From NCBI GenBank assembly GCA_005776475.1, contig SXPB01000169.1, positions 1-46,267 of the forward strand: DNA of 46,267 nt, in the 5' to 3' direction. Positions 33,656-41,799 of this stretch are shown piece after piece. Source of the stretch: Planctomycetia bacterium. GTDB taxonomy: Bacteria > Planctomycetota > UBA1135 > UBA2386. A program made the translations under genes and the position numbers. Within the stretch, counting starts at the first letter, position 1; each line of letters starts with the position of its first letter. The notes under the pieces were generated by a model. The model did no database searches, was not told the origin of the DNA, and saw nothing but the letters and a program-made list of their open reading frames with translations.

Positions 33656-33861
33656 TGGGTTTCGGCAGCGCTGCTGCCGCGGTGGCCGACTTCTTGCAAC
33701 GTCACCACGACCCAACGCCGGTTGGCAGTGCCGAGCCCCGTGACCCACACGAGGCTCGGCACCGACCATCCAGCGGCCAGGTGCCATGCGCTCCCTGGCC
33801 GGAACTTCGGGGAACGGGGAGATCGGGCCGTCCGGCCAACCGCCGGACGGCCCTCACTTTT
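33656..33861 (+). ncRNA. Candidate structured non-coding RNA ending in an intrinsic terminator
   Basis: This lies in the only gene-free stretch above 300 bp (33604-33938). Five hairpins follow one another: CGGCAGC/GCTGCCG (33663-33679, loop GCT), CCAAC/GTTGG (33712-33725), GTGCCGAGCC/GGCTCGGCAC with inner CGTG/CACG (33728-33762, loop ACCCA), CGGCCAGG/CCTGGCCG (33774-33801), and the terminator (33825-33853). The ACCCA loop is complementary to TGGGT at 33656-33660, so a long-range contact is possible. No open frame on either strand there looks real. No conserved 6S, SRP, RNase P, tmRNA or riboswitch sequence was recognised. It could be a free small RNA or an attenuator for the DUF1592 gene, whose start is 78 bp after the terminator. 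Confidence 0.45.
33825..33861 (+). terminator. Intrinsic terminator
   Basis: A perfect 12-bp stem, GGGCCGTCCGGC (33825-33836) with GCCGGACGGCCC (33842-33853), has a CAACC loop and is followed by TCACTTTT. The T tract is on the plus strand only, yet no plus-strand gene lies upstream, which implies a separate RNA ending here. Confidence 0.7.
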
Positions 33862-33938
33862 GGCGGCGGCGTCGCCCACTTCGCAGGTGCCGGCAATCGC
33901 CGCTTGTCGCGCCGCGATCGGCCGGCAACGCTGTCGGC

Positions 33939-36164
33939 ATGCGCATCGGCCCATCTCCGTTCGCAGCGCTCGTGCTCGCGGCCGCCGCCCTGGGCCAAAC
34001 CCAGGGCAGCCCGGACTTCGGCGCGATTGCCCCGATCCTCAGCGCGTCGTGCCATGACTGCCACGACGGGGCCGGCAGCAAGGGTGGCTTCGACCTGAGC
34101 GCCTTGCCGGCGAGTGGAGCCGGCTGGCTCGCCGCGCTGTCGCACATCCGCGAACGCGTGCGCACCGGGGAAATGCCGCCGCCGGCAGCCGAGGCCCCGA
34201 CCGCAGCCGAGCGCGCCGCCGTGGTCGCTTTCTGCGAAGCGGCGCTGCAGCGCGAATTGCCGAAGCTGCCGTGGCCACCCGGTCGCGTCACCGTGCGCCG
34301 CCTGTCGCGCGGCCAATGGGACGCGAGCGTGCGCGCCCTGTTCGGGACCAGCACCGCCAAGGTCGGCGAGTTCCCTGCCGACGACCTCGGCTACGGCTTC
34401 GATTCCATCGGCGACGCGCTGTCGTTCTCGACGCTGCACCTCGAGAAGTACCTGGCTGCCGCGCAAGACGTCGCCGCCGCCAGTCTCGAACGCATCGCGC
34501 CGCACGAACGGGTGCAACGCCACGAAGCCGAGTCGATGGTGTTGGTGGCCGGGCCGGGAGTGTCTGGGGAAGACATCGTCAACTTCTACACGCGCTCGAC
34601 GATCGAGCAGGCGATCGTGTTGCCGCGGGACGGGGACTACGAGATCGCGGTGCGCGCGAAAGCGGATCAGGCCGGCGACGAACCGGCCCGGTTGCTGCTG
34701 CAACTCGACGGTCGCGACCTCGTCGAGATCGACGTCGAACAGCGGCGCCTGCAGACCTTCCCGCTCAAGACGCCGCTGCCCGGCGGCCCCCACCAGCTGC
34801 GCCTCTCGTTCACGAACGACTACTACGATCCAAAGCACCAGGACCCGGGCCAACGCGACCGCAACCTGCACGTCGACTGGCTCGAAATCCGCGGGCCGCT
34901 GGATCGACTGCCGTTGCCCGCGGCAGCGACGTGGGCGCGCGATGCGGTCGCCGGCGACGCCACCACCACGCCACCGGCGTTCGCGCGCGACTTGTTGCTG
35001 CGGGCGTGGCGACGCCCGCCGACCGCGCCGGAGACCGCGCGCATCGCGGCCCTGACGCCAGCGAACGCGATCACCGCCGCCCTGCTGTCGCCGCACTTCC
35101 TGTTCCGGATCGAGCCGGCAACCGGCGGCAGCGACGAAGCGATCGCCGACCACGCCCTCGCCGCCCGACTGTCGTTCTTCCTGTGGGGCCAGGGCCCCGA
35201 CGACACGTTGCGGCAGCAGGCGGAGCGCGGCGAACTGCGCACCGCGGCGACGCTGGCGAAGGCCGCCGCCCGGATGCTCGCCGATCCGCGCGCCGAGTGG
35301 CTCGCGACCGACTTCGCGGTGCAGTGGCTCGAACTGCGCGCGTTGCCCGAACGTTGCCCCGACCCGGCCCGGTTCCCCGGCATCGACGACGAACTGCGCG
35401 CCTCGATGCGGCGACAGACCGAGCTGCTGTTCCTCACCGTGCTGCGCGAAGGCCGCGACGTGCACGAGCTGCTCGCGTGCGACTTCCAGTTCGTCGACGC
35501 GCGCCTCGCCGCGTTCCTTGGCCTGCCGGCGGTGACGGTGCCGGACTTCGAACGGCGGCCGCTGGCGCCAGCCGAACGGCCGCACGGCGGCCTGCTCGGG
35601 CAGAGCGGCATCCTGCTGCTGACCAGCAACCCGACCCGCACCTCGCCGGTGAAACGCGGCAAGTGGGTGCTCGAGAACCTGCTCGATGCAGCACCGCCGG
35701 CGCCGCCCCCCGGCAACGACACGCTCGCCGCGGAACGCACGATCGACAGCGCGGCGTCGTTCCGCGAACAGCTGGCGCAGCATCGGGCCGATGCGAAATG
35801 CGCCGGCTGCCACGTCCGCATGGACGCACTCGGTTTTGCCCTCGAACACTTCGACGCCGTCGGTCGCTTCCGCACCGAGGATCGCGGCGGCGCCATCGAC
35901 GCGCGCGGTGCGCTGCCGTCCGGCACCGTCGTCGATGGTCTGCCGGATCTCGCCGCGGCGATCGCCAACGACCCGGCCTTCGTGCGCACCGTGCTGCGCA
36001 AGCTGTTCGTCTACGGCGTCGGTCGTGCCGCCAACCAGGTCGACCGGTTGCAGCTCGACGCCCGCGCCGATGCGTTGCGCCAACGCGGCAAGGTCACCCT
36101 GCACGACCTCGTGCTCGAAGTGGTGGCGAGCCCGCCGTTCCGCCGGCGCGGACCTTCGCACTGA
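33939..36164 (+). CDS. DUF1592/DUF1588/DUF1585 c-type cytochrome family protein
   Basis: A 741-residue exported protein of the planctomycete cytochrome type (PSCyt-like plus DUF1587, DUF1595, DUF1592, DUF1588, DUF1585). After a signal peptide (1-20, LAAAALGQ) the first haem motif is CHDCH (38-42). A second CxxCH, CAGCH (621-625), lies in the DUF1588 region. Between 200 and 330 is a beta-rich carbohydrate-binding-like insert. FFLWGQGPDD, the TSPVKRGKWVLENLL segment and GFALEHFDAVGRFR are family hallmarks. These proteins are usually paired with DUF1552 proteins, as here, and are thought to take part in periplasmic redox or polymer metabolism, but no activity is proven. The ATG at 33939 is used because it begins the signal peptide; the frame is open 51 codons upstream without such a feature. 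Confidence 0.9.
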   Translation: MRIGPSPFAALVLAAAALGQTQGSPDFGAIAPILSASCHDCHDGAGSKGGFDLSALPASGAGWLAALSHIRERVRTGEMPPPAAEAPTAAERAAVVAFCEAALQRELPKLPWPPGRVTVRRLSRGQWDASVRALFGTSTAKVGEFPADDLGYGFDSIGDALSFSTLHLEKYLAAAQDVAAASLERIAPHERVQRHEAESMVLVAGPGVSGEDIVNFYTRSTIEQAIVLPRDGDYEIAVRAKADQAGDEPARLLLQLDGRDLVEIDVEQRRLQTFPLKTPLPGGPHQLRLSFTNDYYDPKHQDPGQRDRNLHVDWLEIRGPLDRLPLPAAATWARDAVAGDATTTPPAFARDLLLRAWRRPPTAPETARIAALTPANAITAALLSPHFLFRIEPATGGSDEAIADHALAARLSFFLWGQGPDDTLRQQAERGELRTAATLAKAAARMLADPRAEWLATDFAVQWLELRALPERCPDPARFPGIDDELRASMRRQTELLFLTVLREGRDVHELLACDFQFVDARLAAFLGLPAVTVPDFERRPLAPAERPHGGLLGQSGILLLTSNPTRTSPVKRGKWVLENLLDAAPPAPPPGNDTLAAERTIDSAASFREQLAQHRADAKCAGCHVRMDALGFALEHFDAVGRFRTEDRGGAIDARGALPSGTVVDGLPDLAAAIANDPAFVRTVLRKLFVYGVGRAANQVDRLQLDARADALRQRGKVTLHDLVLEVVASPPFRRRGPSH

Positions 36165-36214
36165 CCGCCCCCGGCCCTTCCGCCGACGCCTGCGCGCAGC
36201 GATGATTGCCGCCC

Positions 36215-37549
36215 ATGCTGCCGTTCCAGAACCGCGCCCTCGACCGCCGCACGTTCTTGCGCGGCACCGGCGCAGCGCTCGCGCTGCCCTGGCTCGACGC
36301 GATGCAGCGCGCCGTCGCCACGCAACCCGCGGCGCCAGTGCGGCGCGCGCTGTTCGTGTTCGCGCCGAACGGCAAGAAGATGGACGACTGGAAGCCCGCC
36401 CAGGATGGGCGCGACTTCGCGCTGCCGTTCCTGCTCGAGCCGCTGGCCCCGCTGCGCGAACGCGTGACGGTGTGGAGCGGGCTGGCGATCGACGGGGGCC
36501 GCGCGCACGGCGACGGCCCCGGCGACCACGCGCGCGCCGCGGCGTCGTTCCTCACCTGCTCGCATCCGAAGAAGACCGGCGGCGCCGACATCCAGGTCGG
36601 GGTCTCCATCGACCAGACCATCGCTTCGCACCTCGGCAACGCGACGACGTTCCCATCGCTCGAACTCGGCATGGAGAAGGGCAACCAGGCCGGCGTGTGC
36701 GATTCGGGCTACGCCTGCGCCTACTCGAACAACGTCAGCTGGCGTTCGCCGAGCACGCCGGTGGTCAAGGAGCACGACCCGCGCGCCGTGTTCGCGCGGT
36801 TGTTCGGCGATCCGGCGCAGGCGGTCGACGCGGCGGCCCGCGACCGCGAACGCGCTGCCGGGAAGAGCGTGCTCGACGCGGTGCAGGCCGACACCAGGTC
36901 GCTGCAGAACCGGCTCGGCGCCGCCGACCGCCGCAAGCTCGACGAGTACCTGACGGCTGTCCGCGAACTGGAGCAGCGGCTGCAGCGCAGCGCACCCGAC
37001 GACGACGCCGTCGCCGCACCGGCGCACGTGCTCTCGGCGCGGACGTTCCCCGACAAGCTGGCGGCGATGTACGAGCTGCTGGCGCTCGCGTTCGCAACCG
37101 ACCGCACGCGCGTGGCGACGTTCATGCTCGGCAACGCCGGCAGCAATCGCAGCTACGAGTTCCTCGGCGTGCCCGAAGGCCACCACGATTCGAGCCACCA
37201 CGGCAAGAAGCCGGGGAAGCTGGCGGCGATCCGCGCGATCAATCGGTTCCACGTCGAACAGTTCGCGGCCTTCCTGCAGAAGCTCGCGGCGCAGCGCGAC
37301 GCCGACGGTGACCTGCTCGCGCAGTGCCTGGTGCTGTACGGCTGCGGCATCGGCGACGGCGACCACCACAACCACCACGACCTGCCGATCCTGTTGTGCG
37401 GGGAGGGCGGCGGTGCGCACCGGGCCGGAGCCCACGTACGGATGCGCAGCGAGACGCCGTTGGCGAACCTGCACCTGGCGATCGCACAGACGATGGGCGT
37501 GCCGGGCGAACGCTTCGCGGACAGCAACGGCGCCATGCCGTTGCGCTGA
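36215..37549 (+). CDS. DUF1552 protein, TAT-exported
   Basis: A 444-residue DUF1552 protein. The N terminus has a twin-arginine signal, DRRTFLRGTGAALALPWL (10-27), so it is folded before export. Typical family segments are FAPNGKKMDDW, GPGDHARAAASFLT, SIDQTIASHLG and CGIGDGDHHNHHDLP, the last rich in histidines that could bind metal. Function is unknown; members almost always accompany DUF1592 proteins, the gene 50 bp upstream here. ATG at 36215 is preferred over TTG at 36206. The gene ends 66 bp before the metallophosphoesterase gene. Confidence 0.92.
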   Translation: MLPFQNRALDRRTFLRGTGAALALPWLDAMQRAVATQPAAPVRRALFVFAPNGKKMDDWKPAQDGRDFALPFLLEPLAPLRERVTVWSGLAIDGGRAHGDGPGDHARAAASFLTCSHPKKTGGADIQVGVSIDQTIASHLGNATTFPSLELGMEKGNQAGVCDSGYACAYSNNVSWRSPSTPVVKEHDPRAVFARLFGDPAQAVDAAARDRERAAGKSVLDAVQADTRSLQNRLGAADRRKLDEYLTAVRELEQRLQRSAPDDDAVAAPAHVLSARTFPDKLAAMYELLALAFATDRTRVATFMLGNAGSNRSYEFLGVPEGHHDSSHHGKKPGKLAAIRAINRFHVEQFAAFLQKLAAQRDADGDLLAQCLVLYGCGIGDGDHHNHHDLPILLCGEGGGAHRAGAHVRMRSETPLANLHLAIAQTMGVPGERFADSNGAMPLR

Positions 37550-37615
37550 CGTCGTCGCCGAGAAAGGGACAATCCGGCCCTGTCGCCCGCCCCGCCGGTC
37601 CGTTCAACTGCGGCC

Positions 37616-39589
37616 ATGCGCGTTCGCACGACCTGCCTGGCCCTGCTCCTCGCCGCCTGGTTCGCACCTGCTCTGCCCTCGCAACAGCCGCGCATCGACA
37701 GCAGTCGCGCCACCGGCCGCGAGTTGCTGAAGCTGCCGAAGGAAGAGGACGCGTTCGGCTTCCTCGTGTTCGGCGACCGCACCGGCGGCCCGGTCGAAGG
37801 CATCGAAGTTCTGAAGCAAGCCGTTGCCGACGCCAACCTGCTCGATCCCGACCTCGTGTTCACGGTCGGCGACCTGATCAACGGCTACAACCAGCAGGAC
37901 GCGTGGATGGCGCAGGCGAAGGAGTTCCGCGACGCGATGGCGAAGCTGCGCATGCCGTGGTTCCCGGTCGCCGGCAACCACGACATCTACTGGCGCGGCG
38001 ACAACAAGCCCGACGAAGAGCACGAGGGCAACTACGAAACGACGTTCGGTCCGTTGTGGTACTCGGTGCGCCACAAGCAGTGCCTGTTCGTGGCGCTCTA
38101 CTCCGACGAAGCCAATCCGGCGACCGGCGAGCGCAACTTCAACAAGCCCGAATGCCAGAAGATGAGCGAAGCGCAGTTCGCGTGGCTCGACCGGACGCTG
38201 GCCGACAACAAGGCGGCGCGGCACGTGTTCGTGTTCCTGCACCACCCGCGCTGGTTGGCGCAGTACGGCACCGATTGGGACCGGGTGCACGCGCGGCTCA
38301 GCCAGGCTGGCAACGTCACCGCAGTGTTCGCCGGCCACATCCATCGCATGCGCTTCGACGGCGTGCGCGACGGGATCCAGTACTTCACGGTCGCCTCGGT
38401 CGGCGCCCACCTCGAGTTCCAGGCACCGCAGGCCGGTTACCTGCACCAGTACCACGTGGTCACCGTGCGCAAGGAAGGCATCACCGTCGCGGCCCTTCCC
38501 GTCGGCACGGTCATCGACGTGAAGCAGATCACCGGCGAACTCAGCGAGGACGTCGACCGGGTGCACGCGAACCTGCGCCCGGTCGTCGCCGATCTGGTCG
38601 CCGCCGGCAGCGATCCCATGATCACCGCCGCCGGCGCTGTGGATGCAGTGGTGACGCTGCGGTGCACGAACCCGGGACGGCGCCCCGTCGAGTTCGAGTT
38701 GATTCCCGTACCCGGCGAGGGCTTCACCTTCTCGCCCGACCACCAGCACGTGGTCGTGCCACCGGGCAAGGACGGCACCACCACGTTCGCGCTGCGGCGC
38801 GTCGTCGATCCGACGCTGCCGTTCGGGATGCCCAACATCGAAGTGCGCGCCGACTACCTGGCGGCCGACCGCCGGGTCGGACTGCCAGTGCGACGGTTCG
38901 AACTGCCGATGCCCGCACCCGCGGACCTCGGCCACACCAAGGCACCGAACCCCGGCGTGCTCGTGCTCGACGGCAAGAACGACCACCTCGCCCTGCCGAG
39001 CGACCAGATCGCGCTGGCCCAGGGACCCTTCACCGTCGAATTGTGGGCGCGCGGCGAGGATCTGCGCGGCCGGCGCGGTCTCGTCTGCAAGTCACAACAG
39101 AGCGAGTTCGGCGTGCTCGCCAACGACGGCGCAGTGTCCTTCTCGGTGTTCCTGGGCGACGCCTACGTGACGGCCCGGTCCGAGGCGCCGAACCTGACTG
39201 CCGGCCGGTGGCACCACGTCGCCGGGGTGTTCGACGGCAAGGAAGTGCGCGTCTACGTCGATGGCAAGCTCGCGGCCCGCACGGAAGGCCAGGGCACCCG
39301 CAAGACGAACGCGATGCCGTTGATGGTCGGCGCCGACCCGAAGGCAGCCAACGCAGCGACAGCGTTCTTCGCCGGCTGCATCGACGACGTGCGGATCAGC
39401 AAACTGGCTCGCTACTCGGCGGAGTTCGCACCGGAAACGAACCACTCGGCCGATGCCGACACCGTGTGGCTGCTGCCCTGCGACCACGACTTCGGGCCCT
39501 GGACGCCGGACCGTTCCGGCCACGCCCGCCATGCGCGTCGGCACGGCGCCGCGCACTGCACCGTGGAGTCGCGGCCCGGAGTGCGCTAA
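37616..39589 (+). CDS. Exported metallophosphoesterase with C-terminal LamG-like domain
   Basis: A 657-residue exported protein with a signal peptide (1-22). The calcineurin-like phosphoesterase core shows the two-metal ligands: Asp54 in FGDRTGG, Asp86 in VGDLING, Asn121 and His122 in GNHD, a histidine in FLHHPRW and GHIHRM near residue 240. A beta domain follows (310-430). The last 210 residues form a LamG/concanavalin-like domain (FTVELWARGEDLRGRRGLVC, WHHVAGVFDGKEVRVYVDG) that often binds glycans. Likely a periplasmic or extracellular phosphatase or phosphodiesterase; the substrate is unknown. It is followed nine bases later by a methyltransferase gene. Confidence 0.9.
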   Translation: MRVRTTCLALLLAAWFAPALPSQQPRIDSSRATGRELLKLPKEEDAFGFLVFGDRTGGPVEGIEVLKQAVADANLLDPDLVFTVGDLINGYNQQDAWMAQAKEFRDAMAKLRMPWFPVAGNHDIYWRGDNKPDEEHEGNYETTFGPLWYSVRHKQCLFVALYSDEANPATGERNFNKPECQKMSEAQFAWLDRTLADNKAARHVFVFLHHPRWLAQYGTDWDRVHARLSQAGNVTAVFAGHIHRMRFDGVRDGIQYFTVASVGAHLEFQAPQAGYLHQYHVVTVRKEGITVAALPVGTVIDVKQITGELSEDVDRVHANLRPVVADLVAAGSDPMITAAGAVDAVVTLRCTNPGRRPVEFELIPVPGEGFTFSPDHQHVVVPPGKDGTTTFALRRVVDPTLPFGMPNIEVRADYLAADRRVGLPVRRFELPMPAPADLGHTKAPNPGVLVLDGKNDHLALPSDQIALAQGPFTVELWARGEDLRGRRGLVCKSQQSEFGVLANDGAVSFSVFLGDAYVTARSEAPNLTAGRWHHVAGVFDGKEVRVYVDGKLAARTEGQGTRKTNAMPLMVGADPKAANAATAFFAGCIDDVRISKLARYSAEFAPETNHSADADTVWLLPCDHDFGPWTPDRSGHARHARRHGAAHCTVESRPGVR

Positions 39590-39598
39590 CAAACGCGG

Positions 39599-40459
39599 AT
39601 GCCGCCGCCGAAGCAGAAGCCGAAATCGAAGTCGAAATCGAAGTCGAAACGCCCCCGCTACACCGCCCGCACTGCCGACCGCCACACGCTCTACCAGATC
39701 TCGGTGCAGGCGCCCGAGACCGACGCGCGCTTCTACGACCGCTGGTTTCGCAAGTACACCGGCCAACCGCTGCGGCTGCTGCGCGAGGATTTCTGCGGCA
39801 CTGCGGTGCTGTCGTGCCACCACGTGAAACGGCATCGCGACAATCGCGCCGTCGGCGTCGACCTGCACCTGCCGACCTTGCTGTGGGGTCGCGCCAACAA
39901 CGTGAAGCCGTTGCTCGATGCCGAGCAGCAGACGCGACTGACGCTGCTGCAGCAGAACGTGCTCGCCGTGCGTTCGCCGAAGGCCGATGCGATCCTGGCG
40001 CTCAACTTCAGCTACTCGGTGTTCAAGACGCGCGCGGCGCTGCGCGCCTACCTCGCCAACTGCTTTGCGTCGCTGCGGCCGGGCGGCTTGGTGTTCGTCG
40101 ACGCGTGGGGCGGCCCCGACGTGCTGCAGAAGAAGATCGACAAGACCCGGCAGCGCGGCTTCGTGTACGAGTGGGAGCAGCGGGCCTACGACCCGATCAG
40201 CCACGACATGGTCTGCGCGATCCACTTCGCGTTCCCCGATGGCACGCGGCTGCGCGATGCGTTCGTCTACGAATGGCGGCTGTGGACGCTGGGCGAACTG
40301 CGCGAGTTGTTCGCCGAGGCGGGGTTCCAAGGCGTCGAAGTGCTGTGGGAAGGCACGGATCGCAAGACCGGCGGCGGCAACGGCGTGTTCTACCGGACGC
40401 GACGCGGCGGCATGGACGAGGCGTGGATCGCGATCGTCGTCGGGCGCAAACCGGGCTGA
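39599..40459 (+). CDS. Class I SAM-dependent methyltransferase with Lys-Ser tail
   Basis: A 286-residue methyltransferase. The N terminus is a basic KPKSKSKSKSKRPR tail encoded by an AAA/AAG-TCG microsatellite. The core begins near residue 30. LREDFCGTAVLSCHH is the SAM-binding loop, VGVDLHLPTLLWGR carries the acidic residue for the ribose, and ILALNFSYSVFKTR plus LRPGGLVFVDAWGG complete the fold. The acceptor is unknown. The start ATG at 39599 is nine bases after the phosphoesterase stop, so co-transcription is likely although functions differ. Confidence 0.85.
   Translation: MPPPKQKPKSKSKSKSKRPRYTARTADRHTLYQISVQAPETDARFYDRWFRKYTGQPLRLLREDFCGTAVLSCHHVKRHRDNRAVGVDLHLPTLLWGRANNVKPLLDAEQQTRLTLLQQNVLAVRSPKADAILALNFSYSVFKTRAALRAYLANCFASLRPGGLVFVDAWGGPDVLQKKIDKTRQRGFVYEWEQRAYDPISHDMVCAIHFAFPDGTRLRDAFVYEWRLWTLGELRELFAEAGFQGVEVLWEGTDRKTGGGNGVFYRTRRGGMDEAWIAIVVGRKPG
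39623..39646. repeat. 12-bp tandem repeat in the methyltransferase start
   Basis: Two copies of AAATCGAAGTCG (39623-39634 and 39635-39646) plus a partial third. They encode the alternating Lys-Ser tail in frame; copy-number changes would lengthen or shorten the tail by four residues without a frameshift. Confidence 0.8.
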
Positions 40460-40606
40460 AACCGGCCGGTGCCATGGCGCCCGCACCTCCCCGCACCCAG
40501 CGAACAGCCCGCGCGCTTGCACCCGACCACCTTCCTCCGAACAATGCTCGCCCCTTGCATCCCGCCCCGCCGGTGACGGCGCCGGGCCCGTTCGCATCCA
40601 CTCCGC

Positions 40607-41683
40607 ATGAACACTCTCGTCATTCTCGGCGCCGGCAAGATCGGCCGCATGGTCACCCACCTGACCGCGACTTGCGGCGACTACGCCGTGCGCGTCGGCG
40701 ACGTCGCCCAGCCCGCGGTCGATCACCTGCAGAAGAAGTATCCGCAGGTGAAAGGGCAGGTCGTCGATTTCGCGAGCGCCGCCAGTCTCGATGCCATCCT
40801 GAAGGGCGCCTGGGGCGTCATCAGCTGCGCGCCGTTCCACTGCAATCCGATCATCGCCGAACGCGCGAAGGCGCACGGCGTGCACTATTTCGACCTGACC
40901 GAAGACGTCGAGGTGACGGCGAAGGTCAAGGAACTCGCGCAAGGCAGCAAGTCGCTGTTCGCGCCGCAATGTGGGCTCGCACCGGGCTTCATCACCATCA
41001 CGGCCAACCACCTCATGAAGTCGATGACCGAGGTCACCGACTTGCACCTGCGCGTCGGCGCGCTGCCGCGCTACCCGAGCAACCGCCTCAAGTACAACCT
41101 GACCTGGAGCACCGAGGGGTTGATCAACGAGTACTGCAACCCGTGCGAATCCGTCGAGAACGGCCAGCTCACCACGGTGCCGCCGCTCGAACAGCTCGAA
41201 CGGCTCACCATCGACGGCGTCGAGTACGAAGCGTTCAACACGTCGGGCGGCCTCGGCACGCTGGCGATCACGCTCAAGGACCGCGTCAAGAACGTCAACT
41301 ACAAGACCATCCGCTACCCGGGCCACTGCGACCTGATGAAGTTCCTGCTGCACGACCTGCAGATGCAGGAACAGCAGGGCCTCCTGCGCGACATCTTCGA
41401 GAAGAGCCTGCCGACCACGTTCCAGGACCAGATCGTGATCTTCGTCAGCGCCACCGGCAAGTACCACGGCCGCCTGACCGAACGCACCTACGCCAAGACC
41501 ATCTACCACCAGCTGATCGACGGCGAGAACTGGAGCGGCATCCAGATCACCACCGCCGCCGGCGTGACCGGCGTCGTCGACATGGTGCGGGCCGGGCAGT
41601 TGCCGACCAGCGGCTTCTTGAAGATGGAGAACGTCGACTGCGAGCAGTTCCTGAAGAACCGCTTCGGCAAGTACTACGCGTGA
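40607..41683 (+). CDS. Saccharopine dehydrogenase-family oxidoreductase
   Basis: A 358-residue NAD(P)-dependent enzyme. The Rossmann motif is LVILGAGKIGRMV (4-16). The segments WGVISCAPFHCNP, HYFDLTEDVEV and FAPQCGLAPGFITI are typical of the saccharopine dehydrogenase/lysine-6-dehydrogenase group. Reactions in this group oxidise or form the epsilon-amino link of lysine derivatives; which one cannot be assigned, and polyamine roles also occur. The 147 bp upstream contain no clear gene or structure. A hairpin follows 11 bases after the stop. Confidence 0.87.
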   Translation: MNTLVILGAGKIGRMVTHLTATCGDYAVRVGDVAQPAVDHLQKKYPQVKGQVVDFASAASLDAILKGAWGVISCAPFHCNPIIAERAKAHGVHYFDLTEDVEVTAKVKELAQGSKSLFAPQCGLAPGFITITANHLMKSMTEVTDLHLRVGALPRYPSNRLKYNLTWSTEGLINEYCNPCESVENGQLTTVPPLEQLERLTIDGVEYEAFNTSGGLGTLAITLKDRVKNVNYKTIRYPGHCDLMKFLLHDLQMQEQQGLLRDIFEKSLPTTFQDQIVIFVSATGKYHGRLTERTYAKTIYHQLIDGENWSGIQITTAAGVTGVVDMVRAGQLPTSGFLKMENVDCEQFLKNRFGKYYA

Positions 41684-41693
41684 AGGACTGAAC

Positions 41694-41717
41694 GTGGCCG
41701 CGGGCGGGCGCGGCCAC
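41694..41717 (+). terminator. Hairpin after the saccharopine dehydrogenase-like gene
   Basis: GTGGCCGC (41694-41701) pairs perfectly with GCGGCCAC (41710-41717) around an 8-base G-rich loop. It stands 11 bases after the stop codon but lacks a T tract, so termination would be inefficient or need Rho. Confidence 0.4.
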
Positions 41718-41799
41718 TCGCGGCGCGGCACGGATGGCCCGATGCGAAGGGCGACTGGGGTCAAGTGGGGCGGGCGGCGCAGCCGATGTCCGCGAGACG

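Noticed and set aside
33786..33938. Upstream extension of the DUF1592 gene from an ATG at 33786
   Set aside because: The extra 51 residues are basic and unstructured and cover the terminator; the ATG at 33939 directly begins a signal peptide.
33613..33954. Minus-strand open frame across the structured intergenic region
   Set aside because: Cys/Arg-rich translation with no family, and it covers the hairpins and terminator; non-coding RNA explains the region better.
37324..41691. Open frame of 1455 codons on the plus strand
   Set aside because: It runs through four recognisable genes in another frame and encodes Arg-rich sequence without domains.
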